Positions 25,908-36,193 are shown, numbered from the stretch's first letter. The stretch is DNA of 64,000 bases from Capnocytophaga sp. oral taxon 338 str. F0234 (GCF_000192225.1 NZ_GL872413.1:1090285-1154284), one strand, 5' to 3'. The notes: a model not told the origin generated them from the sequence alone. Numbers and translations are program-made.

Positions 25908-28103
25908 TTATTTTTGGGTTGTTTCTTTCTTTGTTTTAATATCTACACCTAATCGTTGTAGGTAGGCAATCATGGCAACAATCTCACGCTTTTCTATAGG
26001 AAGAAATTTTTCACCACGAATTTCAGCATTTTTCTTTGATTTTTCATAGCTTGCTACGAATTTGGGATCATTATTTAGACTATTGGCAATAGCACGTGCT
26101 TGCACTTCTATATTCTTTTGAGCATACTGGAAGTCTGCTTCATTATAAGGAACACCAAGTTTTGCTAAGGTACGCATTTTTTGAATAATTCTATCAGTAT
26201 TTAGCTCATTTTGGATAAGCCAAGGATAGGCAGGCATAATACTTCCGGGAGAAGTTTCTCTAGGATCGAGCATGTGATTGAAGTGCCAATTATCATTATA
26301 TTTTCCTCCTAAGCGATGTAAGTCCGGACCTGTACGCTTGCTTCCCCATAGGAATGGATGATCATATACAAATTCTCCTGCTTTTGAATATTCTCCATAA
26401 CGTTCTACTTCACTACGGAATGGGCGTACCATCTGAGTATGGCATCCTACACACCCTTCACGAATATATAGGTCTCTTCCTTCCAATTCTAAAGGGGTAT
26501 AAGGTTTTACTTCAGCAATAGTAGGTATATTTTCTTTTACTAATAGGGTAGGAATAATCTGTACAGCTCCTCCTATAGCTACTGCAATAGTTGCCCAAAT
26601 AGTCATTTGTACGGGTTTCCTTTCAAGCCAATGATGGATGGTTTCTCCAGCGACCCTCCTTTTACTAATAGGAGTCAAGGCTGGTGCCTGAGCAAGCTCA
26701 TCTGTAACTCTCTTCCCATATCTGATAGTCTGTATTACATTAATTACAGCGAGGATAGCTCCTACAATATAAAGAGTCCCCCCGATGGCTCGCATAATAT
26801 ACATAGGCATAATGGCATTCACAGTATTGAGAAAGTTACCATATACTAAATTACCGTCAGGAGTAAATTGTTTCCACATAGAGGCTTGAGTAAATCCTGC
26901 AATATAAAGGGGAATAGTATAGAAAACAATTCCTAAAGTACCTATCCAGAAGTGTATGTTTGCAAGGCGTACGGAGTACAGATTGGTTTTCCACATCTTA
27001 GGAACGAGGTAGTAAATCATACCAAAAGTAAGAAATCCATTCCAAGCTAGTGCTCCCACGTGTACATGAGCAATAATCCAGTCAGTAAAATGAGCTATAG
27101 CATTTACATTTTTGAGAGCCAAGGTAGGTCCTTCGAAGGTAGCCATTCCATAACCAGTGATAGCCACCACCATAAACTTTAATACGGGCTCGGTACGCAC
27201 TTTATCCCATGCACCACGAAGGGTAAGTAGTCCATTAATCATACCTCCCCATGAAGGAGCTATAAGCATTACAGAGAAGACAACACCAAGATTCTGTGCC
27301 CATTCAGGGAGTGCGGTATAGAGCAGGTGATGAGGTCCTGCCCACATGTAGATAAATATTAAACTCCAAAAGTGTATGATAGAAAGCCGATAAGAGTACA
27401 CCGGGCGTTCGGCAGCTTTGGGTACAAAGTAGTACATTAATCCAAGAAAAGGTGTGGTAAGAAAGAAAGCTACTGCGTTATGTCCATACCACCACTGTAC
27501 AAGGGCATCCTGCACTCCAGCATATACGGAGTAACTTTTCATAGAAGTGATGGATATAGGAAACTCTAAACTGTTGAAGATATGTAATAAGGCTACAGCA
27601 ACGAAAGTAGCTAAGTAAAACCAAATTGCTACATAAATATGACGTTGTCTTCTTTTGATAAGAGTACCTATCATATTAGCACCCCATGCTACCCATACAA
27701 TGGCAATAGCGATATCAAAAGGCCATTCAAGCTCTGCATATTCTTTGGAAGTACTTATTCCCATTGGAAAAGTAATAGCAGCGCCTAAAATAATAAGTTG
27801 CCATCCCCAGAAGTTTAGTTTGCTCAGAAAGTTACTATACATACGAGCTTTAAGCAGACGTTGTATTGAGTAGTAGCTTCCTGCGAAGATCGCATTTCCT
27901 ACAAAAGCAAAAATTACTGCATTGGTATGTAATGGGCGCAGACGCCCAAAACTTAACCACGAGATACCTTCAGTCATTGTAGGAAATAGGAATAGATATG
28001 CAAGGACTAAGCCCACTCCCATTCCTACAACTCCCCAAAAAAGAGTTGCATAGATGAAGTTTTTAACAATTTTGTTGTCGTAGTAAAATTGTTCCATTTC
28101 CAT
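25908..28103 (-). CDS. ccoNO: cbb3-type cytochrome c oxidase, fused CcoN-CcoO subunit
   Basis: It is the proton-pumping core of the micro-aerobic terminal oxidase. The first ~490 residues are the twelve-helix CcoN haem-copper subunit with the conserved histidines (LHTNAV, YGHNAV, GPHHLLYT, HVHVGALAWNG). A linker and further helix lead into the CcoO monohaem cytochrome c with GCVGCH and the downstream WGSKRTGPDL and SIMPAYPW motifs. Fusion of N and O is usual in Bacteroidota. I place the start at MEMEQFYYD. The reading frame also offers an earlier ATG at 28121, which would overlap ccoS by seven bases. Confidence 0.94.
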   Translation of the reverse strand: MEMEQFYYDNKIVKNFIYATLFWGVVGMGVGLVLAYLFLFPTMTEGISWLSFGRLRPLHTNAVIFAFVGNAIFAGSYYSIQRLLKARMYSNFLSKLNFWGWQLIILGAAITFPMGISTSKEYAELEWPFDIAIAIVWVAWGANMIGTLIKRRQRHIYVAIWFYLATFVAVALLHIFNSLEFPISITSMKSYSVYAGVQDALVQWWYGHNAVAFFLTTPFLGLMYYFVPKAAERPVYSYRLSIIHFWSLIFIYMWAGPHHLLYTALPEWAQNLGVVFSVMLIAPSWGGMINGLLTLRGAWDKVRTEPVLKFMVVAITGYGMATFEGPTLALKNVNAIAHFTDWIIAHVHVGALAWNGFLTFGMIYYLVPKMWKTNLYSVRLANIHFWIGTLGIVFYTIPLYIAGFTQASMWKQFTPDGNLVYGNFLNTVNAIMPMYIMRAIGGTLYIVGAILAVINVIQTIRYGKRVTDELAQAPALTPISKRRVAGETIHHWLERKPVQMTIWATIAVAIGGAVQIIPTLLVKENIPTIAEVKPYTPLELEGRDLYIREGCVGCHTQMVRPFRSEVERYGEYSKAGEFVYDHPFLWGSKRTGPDLHRLGGKYNDNWHFNHMLDPRETSPGSIMPAYPWLIQNELNTDRIIQKMRTLAKLGVPYNEADFQYAQKNIEVQARAIANSLNNDPKFVASYEKSKKNAEIRGEKFLPIEKREIVAMIAYLQRLGVDIKTKKETTQK

Positions 28104-28114
28104 AAAAAATGATT

Positions 28115-28348
28115 TTAGCAAGTTTTAAGTTGTTTTTGCTTTTCATTTTTATTTTTGTGGTGAGAAGAATTTTCTTGGTTTGATTTAGTGGAAGAGGAGT
28201 TTTCTATTAATTCATCTTCAAAAAGCATTCGTATGGCAGGACTTTCCACATCATCATACTGGCCTTTGTGTATGGCACGTATGTATAGATATAAGAATAA
28301 GCCCACTACTATTGTGCTAATAGAAATCAACATATAGATAACGCTCAT
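28115..28348 (-). CDS. ccoS: cbb3 oxidase assembly protein CcoS
   Basis: A 77-residue protein with one N-terminal helix (2-25) followed by the family motif GQYDDVESPAIRMLFEDE. CcoS is needed for cofactor insertion into cbb3 oxidase. Here it comes first in the operon, ahead of ccoNO. ccoG, ccoH and ccoI are not nearby. The tail after residue 48 is a low-complexity Ser/Asn/Lys stretch. Confidence 0.9.
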   Translation of the reverse strand: MSVIYMLISISTIVVGLFLYLYIRAIHKGQYDDVESPAIRMLFEDELIENSSSTKSNQENSSHHKNKNEKQKQLKTC

Positions 28349-28366
28349 CTACTTACAAATTTGGTG

Positions 28367-28374
28367 CAAAAATA
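28367..28374 (-). promoter_or_regulatory. -7 box of the cbb3 operon
   Basis: Minus-strand TATTTTTG, 18 bases before the ccoS ATG. It separates the cbb3 operon from the long rimP operon that ends at 28445. No FNR-type palindrome is evident just upstream. Confidence 0.55.
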
Positions 28375-28444
28375 ATATTTTTTACTATATCTAAAAAATA
28401 TTTTTTCTAAAAATTATTAATGCTATTAAGTATAATTAATTTGT

Positions 28445-29092
28445 TTATTGCAAATCGTTAGTCATTAGTATCTTAGGTAATTGTTCATTAAGCCAACGGA
28501 AACGATTGATGATCATAATATGTGTACCTTTAGGAAGTACTATACATTCTTTAATGTTTTTAATAGGGAAAATGGGGTCTCTGTCCCCATGTATATGAAT
28601 AATTTTCTTAAGAGAGTTAGGTGCTTTCCAATCCAATAACTCTTGTACTGACCATGCTAAGTAATTAGCGGTATGTAATCCTATATATTTAACATACAGT
28701 TTTTTATATCGTTTTGTGTTTTTCCAAAACTGTATAGAAGCTAATCTTCTTAAGGGTAGGAGGTGATGAAGTTTCAATCTTTTACACCATTGCATCCAAT
28801 GGGGGAGTTCTTTCTCAGACTTTATACTGGAAATAAGAATAATATTACGATAGTTAGGGATAAGTAAGGCTATCTCCTGCATAAGTATTCCTCCTAAGGA
28901 AACTCCTATCAAAATGGGTGAGGGAAGAGTAATTTGTTGGGCTATACGTTTAGCATATTGTTTGAGAGATTCTTTTGGATTAGGTTCGACCCATTCCAGA
29001 AAATGCATTTCATATTCTTTAGGCACGTTCAAGTGCTCAAATATGCGAGAACTAGCGGCCATACCAGGCATACAATAGATAGGAATTGCCAT
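28445..29092 (-). CDS. alpha/beta hydrolase
   Basis: A 215-residue cytosolic protein with the nucleophile elbow GVSLGG (Ser in the centre), an acid in HGDRDPIFP and a histidine in GTHIM, so the catalytic triad is complete. It belongs to the small Bacteroidota hydrolases related to carboxylesterases/thioesterases. The substrate is unknown. It is the last gene of the unit that begins at rimP and follows the NlpE-like gene by 12 bases. Its C-terminus (RFRWLNEQLPKIL) is a normal helix ending, and I see no truncation. Confidence 0.75.
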   Translation of the reverse strand: MAIPIYCMPGMAASSRIFEHLNVPKEYEMHFLEWVEPNPKESLKQYAKRIAQQITLPSPILIGVSLGGILMQEIALLIPNYRNIILISSIKSEKELPHWMQWCKRLKLHHLLPLRRLASIQFWKNTKRYKKLYVKYIGLHTANYLAWSVQELLDWKAPNSLKKIIHIHGDRDPIFPIKNIKECIVLPKGTHIMIINRFRWLNEQLPKILMTNDLQ

Positions 29093-29104
29093 ACTTATAA
29101 GGAG

Positions 29105-29527
29105 TTATTTTTGGTGTAGAGAGTAGCGCTCTTCTTCTTCTGCTGTCATTTTTTTGTTAGGGTTATTGTCATTGAGGAATATAAGTACCTGTGCATCTAC
29201 TTTATAGAAAGTTTTTTTATTATTCTCCCCTATAAGGGCAATTGTTTTATCATTTTCATTCCACTCAAAAATACCCTTCTCTGTATGGGTACGTCCATCT
29301 TCTAAGAAGGTCTCTGTTATTGTATAATTATTATTCTCTTTTAAAATGATGGTAGTGTCTACTCCTTTACCATTGGTACTGGGGAGAATCCCTTGATAAC
29401 GTATTCCTTCGGTAGCAGGTGCTTTTTCGGAGGTACTTTGTTGTGTTTCTGTAGCTAATGTATTTTCTTTCGGAGAGGATCCATTACAAGCTATTAGAAT
29501 TAAGAAAATAATACAAAGACGGTGCAT
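29105..29527 (-). CDS. NlpE-like lipoprotein lacking the CxxC motif
   Basis: A 140-residue outer-membrane lipoprotein: the signal ends IACN, with Cys14 as the lipidation site. The remainder aligns by eye with the N-terminal beta-barrel of NlpE (copper homeostasis and adhesion): YQGILP, then TTIILKENNNYTITETFLEDG and KGIFEWNENDKTIAL. Normal NlpE has a CxxC in the segment after LP. Here that segment reads LPSTNGKG, with no cysteine, so copper or redox sensing through that pair is not possible. It sits between a glycosyltransferase and a hydrolase. Confidence 0.7.
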   Translation of the reverse strand: MHRLCIIFLILIACNGSSPKENTLATETQQSTSEKAPATEGIRYQGILPSTNGKGVDTTIILKENNNYTITETFLEDGRTHTEKGIFEWNENDKTIALIGENNKKTFYKVDAQVLIFLNDNNPNKKMTAEEEERYSLHQK

Positions 29528-29539
29528 ATAATTAAATTT

Positions 29540-30484
29540 TTAATTGATAGATTCTTTAATATGGTATCTAGGTTCTGGGTCTCGACTTCTTAGAATAAGT
29601 TCAGCTAAGAAGCCTGTGAGAAAAAATTGAGTACCTATGATCATGGTAGAAAGAGCAATAAAAAATTCTGGGCGGTTCGTAATTAATCGGTTATATGGAT
29701 TGATAAAGAGTTTATCTATTCCTAAATAGAAAGCAAAACAGAAGCCTATAAAGAACATCAGAACCCCTAAAGCTCCAAATAAATGCATAGGACGTTTGCC
29801 AAATTTAGAAAGAAAACCAATAGTAAGCAAATCCAGAAAACCATTGATAAAGCGTTCTACGCCAAATTTTGTCTTTCCATATTTTCGTGCTTGATGTTGC
29901 ACTACTTTCTCTGTAATTTTCTCGTAGCCAGCAGATTTTGCTAATACAGGAATATAACGATGCATTTCTCCTCTTACATCAATATTTTTGACGACTTCCT
30001 TTCGGTAAGCCTTGAGTCCACAGTTGAAATCATGTAAGGTAAGTCCAGATACTTTTCGTGCTGCCCAGTTAAAAAGTTTGGAAGGGAGATTCTTCGTAAG
30101 TATATGATCATAGCGTTTTTTCTTCCATCCAGAAACAAGGTCATATCCTTCTTGAGTAATCATTTGATAAAGTTCAGGTATTTCTTCGGGACTATCCTGT
30201 AAGTCAGCATCCATAGTAATGACTACATCCCCTTGTATTTTGGCGAATCCAGCATTGAGAGCTTGAGACTTACCATAATTCTTTAGAAAACGAATAGCCT
30301 TGATATGAGAATCCTTTGCGCTAATTTCTTGTATTTTCTTCCAAGAAAGGTCTTTAGATCCATCATCTACAAAGAGTATTTCATAAGAAAAACTTCTTTG
30401 ATTCATTACCTGCGTAATCCATTGATAAAGTTCAGGTAAAGATTCTTCTTCATTGAATAGGGGAATAACTACCGATATTTGCAT
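29540..30484 (-). CDS. GT2 family glycosyltransferase with C-terminal membrane helices (GtrB/DPM1-like)
   Basis: It transfers a sugar from a nucleotide sugar, probably onto a polyprenyl phosphate. The GT-A domain begins ISVVIPLFNEEESLPEL, with the nucleotide-binding DDGS and the metal-binding DADLQDSPEE (DxD-type). Two helices near the C-terminus (about 233-252 and 272-295) anchor it in the inner membrane. The 314-residue length and layout match the GtrB/DPM1 group, which supplies lipid-linked sugar for glycan modification. The acceptor is unknown. Confidence 0.87.
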   Translation of the reverse strand: MQISVVIPLFNEEESLPELYQWITQVMNQRSFSYEILFVDDGSKDLSWKKIQEISAKDSHIKAIRFLKNYGKSQALNAGFAKIQGDVVITMDADLQDSPEEIPELYQMITQEGYDLVSGWKKKRYDHILTKNLPSKLFNWAARKVSGLTLHDFNCGLKAYRKEVVKNIDVRGEMHRYIPVLAKSAGYEKITEKVVQHQARKYGKTKFGVERFINGFLDLLTIGFLSKFGKRPMHLFGALGVLMFFIGFCFAFYLGIDKLFINPYNRLITNRPEFFIALSTMIIGTQFFLTGFLAELILRSRDPEPRYHIKESIN

Positions 30485-30498
30485 GATTTGAGTTTTAG

Positions 30499-31008
30499 TT
30501 ATCTTTGTCTTTGAACAATTTTTGAAAAGGAACTTCCTAATAAGGAAATGATAAACCCAAAAAGCATATTACTTACTACTGAAAAATTGAATTGCGCCCA
30601 TAGTGATTTCCCCTTTTCCATACTTTCTTTTAACTGGGTAATTTCTTCAGGAGTAGCATTGGGATTTTCTGTGATGAACACTTCTAACTGAATAGTATTG
30701 AGAGTATTTAAAAGATCAGGATGGATATACTTGATAAAAATAACCCAAAAAATACTTGTAATTATAGAGAATAACAGAGAAATACCTAAACCTATCTTGA
30801 GCATTTGGCGAAAACTTCTTTCTTTACTTTGGTAAATTCCTAAAAAAATAAATAAAGAAAGCATAAATACAGGGAAAATTCCAAAAAACAATTTTATTAA
30901 AGAGGAACTATTATAAGAATTGGTAAAATATTGTAATAAGACAAGTCCTATACTGATAATCCCTGAAAGAAAGCCATAGATAAGCATTAATTGTTTGGAA
31001 CTTTTCAT
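30499..31008 (-). CDS. DUF4199 family membrane protein
   Basis: A 169-residue protein with four membrane helices (roughly 8-26, 35-58, 70-90, 142-162) and a charged loop between the third and fourth (around 100-135). This is the DUF4199 pattern common in Bacteroidota, often beside a GT2 glycosyltransferase as here. Function unknown. Its start overlaps the preceding SRPBCC gene by four bases, and the glycosyltransferase follows 14 bases later. Confidence 0.72.
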   Translation of the reverse strand: MKSSKQLMLIYGFLSGIISIGLVLLQYFTNSYNSSSLIKLFFGIFPVFMLSLFIFLGIYQSKERSFRQMLKIGLGISLLFSIITSIFWVIFIKYIHPDLLNTLNTIQLEVFITENPNATPEEITQLKESMEKGKSLWAQFNFSVVSNMLFGFIISLLGSSFSKIVQRQR

Positions 31009-31397
31009 AAGGATTTTGTTTTTTCAGCCATTGTTTCTAGGAGCTTAGTAATAGGAGCTTTCACCATCATAGATATCACAGGATTGAAATTTCCTTCAAA
31101 GGTATAGATGATTTGTGTTACTACTTCATTTATTCTATTTAGTTGTATGGATAGAATAAAAGGTAATTTATCTTCAGGAGCTCCATAAATAAGTTCTATA
31201 GAAGGGATTGATTTTTTTTTCTCTAAAAAAATTTCAGGCATTCCTTTTAATGCAAAGGAAAAGGAATGAGTACCTCTAATAGAAAAATGAGCTAAATTAT
31301 TAGGCATTAGATACTCAAAGTTAGATACATTTTCTAACTTTTTAAATAGAAGAGTGTCTCTTTCAAGAACTTGTACAGGAGGAGAAGTTATTTTCAT
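31005..31397 (-). CDS. SRPBCC (START-like) family protein
   Basis: A 130-residue protein with the helix-grip pattern of SRPBCC proteins: an N-terminal strand, a short helical segment ending FEYLMPNN, a run of strands, and a long C-terminal helix (VKAPITKLLETMAEKTKS). These proteins bind hydrophobic ligands in a deep pocket; no ligand can be proposed. The gene starts 1 base after pyrE and overlaps the DUF4199 gene by four bases, so it is tightly coupled in the operon. Confidence 0.65.
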   Translation of the reverse strand: MKITSPPVQVLERDTLLFKKLENVSNFEYLMPNNLAHFSIRGTHSFSFALKGMPEIFLEKKKSIPSIELIYGAPEDKLPFILSIQLNRINEVVTQIIYTFEGNFNPVISMMVKAPITKLLETMAEKTKSL

Positions 31398-31398
31398 A

Positions 31399-32037
31399 TT
31401 AATCCCATTTATCAGGAGCTAAGCGCCATTTAGTTAAAATATCTATTTCTTGAACAGAGATATAGTTTCTATCTTTAACCTCTTCTAATAAAGCATCATA
31501 TTGACTAAGAGTGTCTAGAGGAATATTTTCTTTGGTGAAATTTTGTTTAGCAATTTTGAATAGGTATGAAAAGATAGCAACCATACCTAGTACATTTAAT
31601 TGACTTTCACGTAAGGCTTTTACAGCTCCTAAACTACTCATTCCAGTGCTGATAAGATCCTCTATTACTACTGTTTTTTCTCCTTGAGTGAAATTTCCTT
31701 CTATTTGATTTTGTCTACCATGTTTTTTAGGTTCAGGACGAACATATACAAAAGGAAGATCAAGCCTATCAGCTACGAGCATTCCTATGCCAATAGCTCC
31801 TGTAGCTACTCCTGCTATAAGTTGTACTTCAGGATATTTCTCTTTAATAAAGGCACTTATAATAATAGCAACTTTATCTCGTGCTTCTGGATAAGAGAGC
31901 AACATACGATTATCACAATAGATAGGAGATTTCCACCCTGAAGCCCATATAAAAGGCTTCTTAGGGCTGAGCTTAATAGCATGAATATCTAATAATAAAC
32001 CCGCTATAGTTTTAGCTATTGAAGGACTTATTTCCAT
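31399..32037 (-). CDS. pyrE: orotate phosphoribosyltransferase
   Basis: It joins orotate to PRPP to give OMP in pyrimidine synthesis. The PRPP-binding motif VVIEDLISTGMSS is intact, with the active-site lysines in VRPEPKKHGRQNQIEG and the substrate hood at KPFIWASGWKSPIYCDNR. The 212-residue length is normal. It follows infB by 4 bases, so it is expressed with translation factors; the other pyrimidine genes are elsewhere. Confidence 0.96.
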   Translation of the reverse strand: MEISPSIAKTIAGLLLDIHAIKLSPKKPFIWASGWKSPIYCDNRMLLSYPEARDKVAIIISAFIKEKYPEVQLIAGVATGAIGIGMLVADRLDLPFVYVRPEPKKHGRQNQIEGNFTQGEKTVVIEDLISTGMSSLGAVKALRESQLNVLGMVAIFSYLFKIAKQNFTKENIPLDTLSQYDALLEEVKDRNYISVQEIDILTKWRLAPDKWD

Positions 32038-32041
32038 AAAT

Positions 32042-34885
32042 TTATAGTTTTTTCTTAACAGCTATTTCTTGGAAGGCTTCTAATACATCTCCTTCTTTGA
32101 TATCATTGTAATTCTTTATCTGTAATCCACAGTCATATCCTTTGCTTACTTCCTTCACATCATCCTTAAAACGCTTAAGGGAAGAAAGTTCACCTGTATA
32201 GACAACAACATTCTCACGTAATAAGCGTATTTTGGAATTACGATATATTTTTCCATCGGTAACCATACATCCCGCAATAGTGCCTACCTTTGAAATCTTA
32301 AAAAGTTCTCGTATCTCTACAGTACCTGTAACTTCTTCTTTCATTTCAGGAGATAGCATTCCTTCCATAGCAGCTTTTAGGTCATTGATAGCATCATAGA
32401 TGATAGAGTATGTGCGAATATCTATCTCTTCTTTTTCTGCTAAAGCCCGTGCATTGGACATTGGACGAACATTAAAGCCGATAATGATTGCATTAGAAGC
32501 AGAAGCTAATAATACATCAGATTCAGTAATAGCACCCACTCCCTTATGAATAATAGATACTTGAATTTCTTCAGTAGAAAGTTTCTGGAAAGAATCTGTA
32601 AGAGCTTCTACGGAACCATCTACATCTCCTTTAAGGATGATGTTAAGTTCTTTAAAGTCGCCAAGAGCAATACGACGACCAATTTCGTCTAAGGTGATAT
32701 GACGTTGTGTACGTACAGATTGTTCACGAAGAAGTTGAGTACGCTTAGCAGCAATTTGTTTTGCTTCTTTCTCATCTTCAAATACGTAGAACTTATCTCC
32801 TGCTTGAGGAGCTCCATCAAGCCCTAAAATGGTAACAGGAGTTGAAGGAATAGCCTCTTCTACATTTCTCCCTCGCTCATCCTGCATAGCGCGAATTTTT
32901 CCAGAATGGGTTCCTGCTAATACATAATCCCCTATTCTAAGTGTTCCTTCTTGTACTAATACGGTAGAAACATATCCACGACCTTTGTCAAGAGCGGCTT
33001 CTACTATGGTTCCTACAGCATGTTTGTTGGGGTTTGCTTTTAGTTCTAGTATTTCAGCTTCTAAAAGAACCTTATCGAGCAAGTCACTTACACCGATTCC
33101 CTTTTTAGCAGAAATATCTTGAGATTGTATCTTACCACCCCATTCTTCTACTAAAAGATTCATATTAGCTAAATGTTCTTTTATTTTATCAGGATTAGCC
33201 GTAGGTTTATCTATTTTATTAATAGCAAAGATAATAGGTACTCCTGCCGCTTGAGCGTGGCTAATAGCTTCCTTAGTTTGTGGCATGATGTCATCATCAG
33301 CAGCAATTACAATGATAGCAATATCTGTGATCTGAGCTCCACGAGCACGCATTGCAGTAAAAGCTTCGTGTCCTGGAGTATCTAAGAATGTAATACGTTG
33401 TTTGCTTCGTTTAAGAGTTACAGAATAGGCTCCAATATGCTGAGTGATTCCTCCACTTTCTCCAGCAATTACATTTTCATTACGAATGTGATCAAGTAAG
33501 GAAGTTTTACCATGGTCAACATGTCCCATTACAGTAACAATAGGAGCACGAGGTACTAAATCCTCTGGATTATCTTCTTCTATAGGGATTGCTTCATCAA
33601 TATCAGCAGTAGAGAATTCTATTTGATATCCAAATTCATCTGCCACAATAGAAAGGGTTTCAGCATCCAAACGCTGGTTCATAGTTACAAAGATTCCCAA
33701 TGACATACATGCTCCAATAACCTTATTTACAGGAACATCCATCATTGTAGAGAGTTCATTCACGGTAACAAATTCTGTTACACGTAAGATAGTACTTTCC
33801 TTTTCTTGTAGTGCTATTTCCTCCTCATTTTTATGTCGGTGAGTGTCACGTTTTTCTTTACGATACTTTGCCCCTTTAGATTTGATTGATTTTCCTTGTA
33901 ATTTTTCTAGAGTTTCTCTTACTTGTTTTTGTACTTCTTCCTCTGTAGGCTCTACTTTTATAAAGGGTTTATTATCTTTTTTCTGTTTTTTATTGCTTTT
34001 ATCTCTATCCTTATTATGAGGATTGTTCTTCTGAATAGGAGGAGTAACTGCATTTTCTTTTTCAGAAGAAATACGCTTACGTTTGCGTTTACTCTGTTTT
34101 CCTTCAGTTGTGATAGAAGTATTTTTATCTTTTTCTTTTCCGTTCTTTTTCTTTTTAGGACGTTCAAATTGAGATAAGTCAATTTTTTCACCCACGAGTT
34201 TAGGCCCTGTAAGTTTAGTATATTTGGTTTCAATAATACCTATTTCAGGTTCGGGCTGTATCTTTTTTTCTTCTTTTTTAGCAGTTTCTTTAGGAGGCAC
34301 AGTTTTTCCGGATAGAAGTTCTCTACTCTTATTCTTAAAGTCTTTTTCTTGTTTGGAAAGAGTGTTTTTTTCTTCTTTATCCTTATGTTTGTGCTTATTT
34401 TCCTTTTTTACTTCTCCCTTTTCTTGAGGTAGAAAATCCTCTTGAGTTACAGTTTGAGTAATAGTATTGTTTTCTGTAGATTTTTCAGCAGCTGGAGTTT
34501 CCTCCTTAGTAGGTTCTATTTTTTTAGATTCTACTTTTTTAGGTTCTTCCAAATCAATTTTTCCAATAATTTTAGTTCCTGCAATAGATGCTTTAGCACG
34601 AATAATTTCTTGCTCTTTTTGTTTCTCTTGCTTTTCTTTTTCCAATAACTCTTGGCGGATGGCTTCTTTTTCTTTACGTTGTTCCTCACTTATCTCTTGA
34701 GAAGCCATACGACGGCTCTTATCTGAACCAAATTCTTTATCTAGCAAAATAATGAGTTCTGCCGGAATTTTTGTATTTGGTTTAGATTCAATGGTATGCC
34801 CTTTTGATTTAAGAAACTCAACAACTCTATCTGTAGAGATATTGTATTCTTTTGCTGCTTTATTTAGTCTTTTATCCTCAGCCAT
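32042..34885 (-). CDS. infB: translation initiation factor IF-2
   Basis: A GTPase that brings initiator tRNA to the 30S subunit and promotes subunit joining. A short IF2_N helix bundle (1 to about 55) is followed by a long Lys/Glu-rich, low-complexity linker (to about 370). After a second IF2_N comes the G domain with [32 protein letters not shown] and SAKKG, then domains II to IV. The 947-residue length is usual for Bacteroidota. It follows nusA by 65 bases. Confidence 0.97.
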   Translation of the reverse strand: MAEDKRLNKAAKEYNISTDRVVEFLKSKGHTIESKPNTKIPAELIILLDKEFGSDKSRRMASQEISEEQRKEKEAIRQELLEKEKQEKQKEQEIIRAKASIAGTKIIGKIDLEEPKKVESKKIEPTKEETPAAEKSTENNTITQTVTQEDFLPQEKGEVKKENKHKHKDKEEKNTLSKQEKDFKNKSRELLSGKTVPPKETAKKEEKKIQPEPEIGIIETKYTKLTGPKLVGEKIDLSQFERPKKKKNGKEKDKNTSITTEGKQSKRKRKRISSEKENAVTPPIQKNNPHNKDRDKSNKKQKKDNKPFIKVEPTEEEVQKQVRETLEKLQGKSIKSKGAKYRKEKRDTHRHKNEEEIALQEKESTILRVTEFVTVNELSTMMDVPVNKVIGACMSLGIFVTMNQRLDAETLSIVADEFGYQIEFSTADIDEAIPIEEDNPEDLVPRAPIVTVMGHVDHGKTSLLDHIRNENVIAGESGGITQHIGAYSVTLKRSKQRITFLDTPGHEAFTAMRARGAQITDIAIIVIAADDDIMPQTKEAISHAQAAGVPIIFAINKIDKPTANPDKIKEHLANMNLLVEEWGGKIQSQDISAKKGIGVSDLLDKVLLEAEILELKANPNKHAVGTIVEAALDKGRGYVSTVLVQEGTLRIGDYVLAGTHSGKIRAMQDERGRNVEEAIPSTPVTILGLDGAPQAGDKFYVFEDEKEAKQIAAKRTQLLREQSVRTQRHITLDEIGRRIALGDFKELNIILKGDVDGSVEALTDSFQKLSTEEIQVSIIHKGVGAITESDVLLASASNAIIIGFNVRPMSNARALAEKEEIDIRTYSIIYDAINDLKAAMEGMLSPEMKEEVTGTVEIRELFKISKVGTIAGCMVTDGKIYRNSKIRLLRENVVVYTGELSSLKRFKDDVKEVSKGYDCGLQIKNYNDIKEGDVLEAFQEIAVKKKL

Positions 34886-34950
34886 AAATTCTAAGCTCGT
34901 TTTTTAATTTTCTGATTGTGGTGTTATATATATTTAGTTTTATTGTATAC

Positions 34951-36186
34951 TTAGTTTTCGAATTCTTCTTTAAGAATGCGTAATACATCTTGAATAGTTT
35001 CTAATTCTAAGTCTACTCGTTTTTCTAACTCTTCGGCACTATATTCTAATACACTTTTTGCAGTATCAAGACCTATGCGGCGAAATTCTTCAATTATCCA
35101 TGGTTCTATTTCATCTTCAAATTCAGAGAGTTCTATATCTTCCTCTGCTCCTTCTCTGAATACATCTATTTCATAACCAGTGAGCATGCTCGCCAAACGA
35201 ATATTGCTTCCTCCTTTACCAATGGCTTTGGAAACTTCCTCAGAAGCTAAGAGTACCTCTGCACGCTTAGTTTCTTCATTTACAGTAATAGAGGTAATCT
35301 TCGCAGGAGCTAATGCTTTGCTAATAAATAAGCTAATATTGTTAGAGAAATTTATAACATCAATGTTCTCATTGCCTAATTCTCTGACAATACTACGAAT
35401 ACGTGCTCCATTCACTCCCACGCATGCTCCTACAGGATCTATACGGTCATCATAGGAATCTACTGCGATCTTAGCTTTTTCTCCGGGAATACGAGCTACT
35501 TTTTGTATTGTAATGAGTCCATCTGCAATTTCTGGTATCTCTTGTTCGAAAAGGCGCTCTAAGAATAGAGGAGAAGTACGAGAGAGAATAATTGCAGGTT
35601 TGTTACCTTTAAAATCTACAGATTCAATGATTCCTTTAATTGTTTCTCCTTTCTTAAAAAAGTCAGAAGGTATTTGTCTATCTCTGGGTAAAAGAATTTC
35701 ATTTCCATCATCATCTAGAAGAATAACAGTTTTTCCTTTTATATGATGGATTTCGGCAGTATAAATACCTCCAATGAGTTCCTTGAATTTTTTATAGATA
35801 GTATTATTATCATATTCATGTACTTTTGAAATCAGATTTTGTCGTAAAGCTAAAATAGCACGACGACCTAATTGACTGATTTTTACTTCTTCAGAAACTT
35901 CTTCCCCTACTTCGAAATCTGATTCAATTTTAAGAGCCTCACTTAAAGGAATTTCAGCATTAGGATTCTCTACCATCCCATCATCTACAATAATACGGTT
36001 GCGCCATATTTCTATATCTCCCTTGTCAGGATTGATGATGATATCAAAGTTCTCATCGGAACCATATTTCTTTTTTAAAGCAGTTTTGAATACTTCATCT
36101 AATATTGACATGAGTGCCTCTCTGTCAATAAGTTTATCGTCTCTAAATTCTGAAAAGGATTCAATCAAGTCTAGATTATTTTCCAT
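34951..36186 (-). CDS. nusA: transcription termination/antitermination factor NusA
   Basis: It binds RNA polymerase and nascent RNA to modulate pausing, termination and antitermination. The N-terminal polymerase-binding domain (1 to about 125) is followed by an S1 domain (about 130-200) and two KH domains (DPVGACVGVNGARIRSIVREL, then KAIGKGGSNIRLASMLTGYE), and an acidic C-terminal segment. It has no second acidic repeat, as usual outside gamma-proteobacteria. The 411-residue length is normal. It starts 7 bases after rimP. Confidence 0.96.
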   Translation of the reverse strand: MENNLDLIESFSEFRDDKLIDREALMSILDEVFKTALKKKYGSDENFDIIINPDKGDIEIWRNRIIVDDGMVENPNAEIPLSEALKIESDFEVGEEVSEEVKISQLGRRAILALRQNLISKVHEYDNNTIYKKFKELIGGIYTAEIHHIKGKTVILLDDDGNEILLPRDRQIPSDFFKKGETIKGIIESVDFKGNKPAIILSRTSPLFLERLFEQEIPEIADGLITIQKVARIPGEKAKIAVDSYDDRIDPVGACVGVNGARIRSIVRELGNENIDVINFSNNISLFISKALAPAKITSITVNEETKRAEVLLASEEVSKAIGKGGSNIRLASMLTGYEIDVFREGAEEDIELSEFEDEIEPWIIEEFRRIGLDTAKSVLEYSAEELEKRVDLELETIQDVLRILKEEFEN

Positions 36187-36193
36187 AAAGTAT

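Noticed and set aside
33923-34700. Phe/Ser-rich plus-strand frames opposite infB
   Set aside because: They are the complement of the Lys/Glu-rich linker of IF-2, and the low complexity explains their openness.
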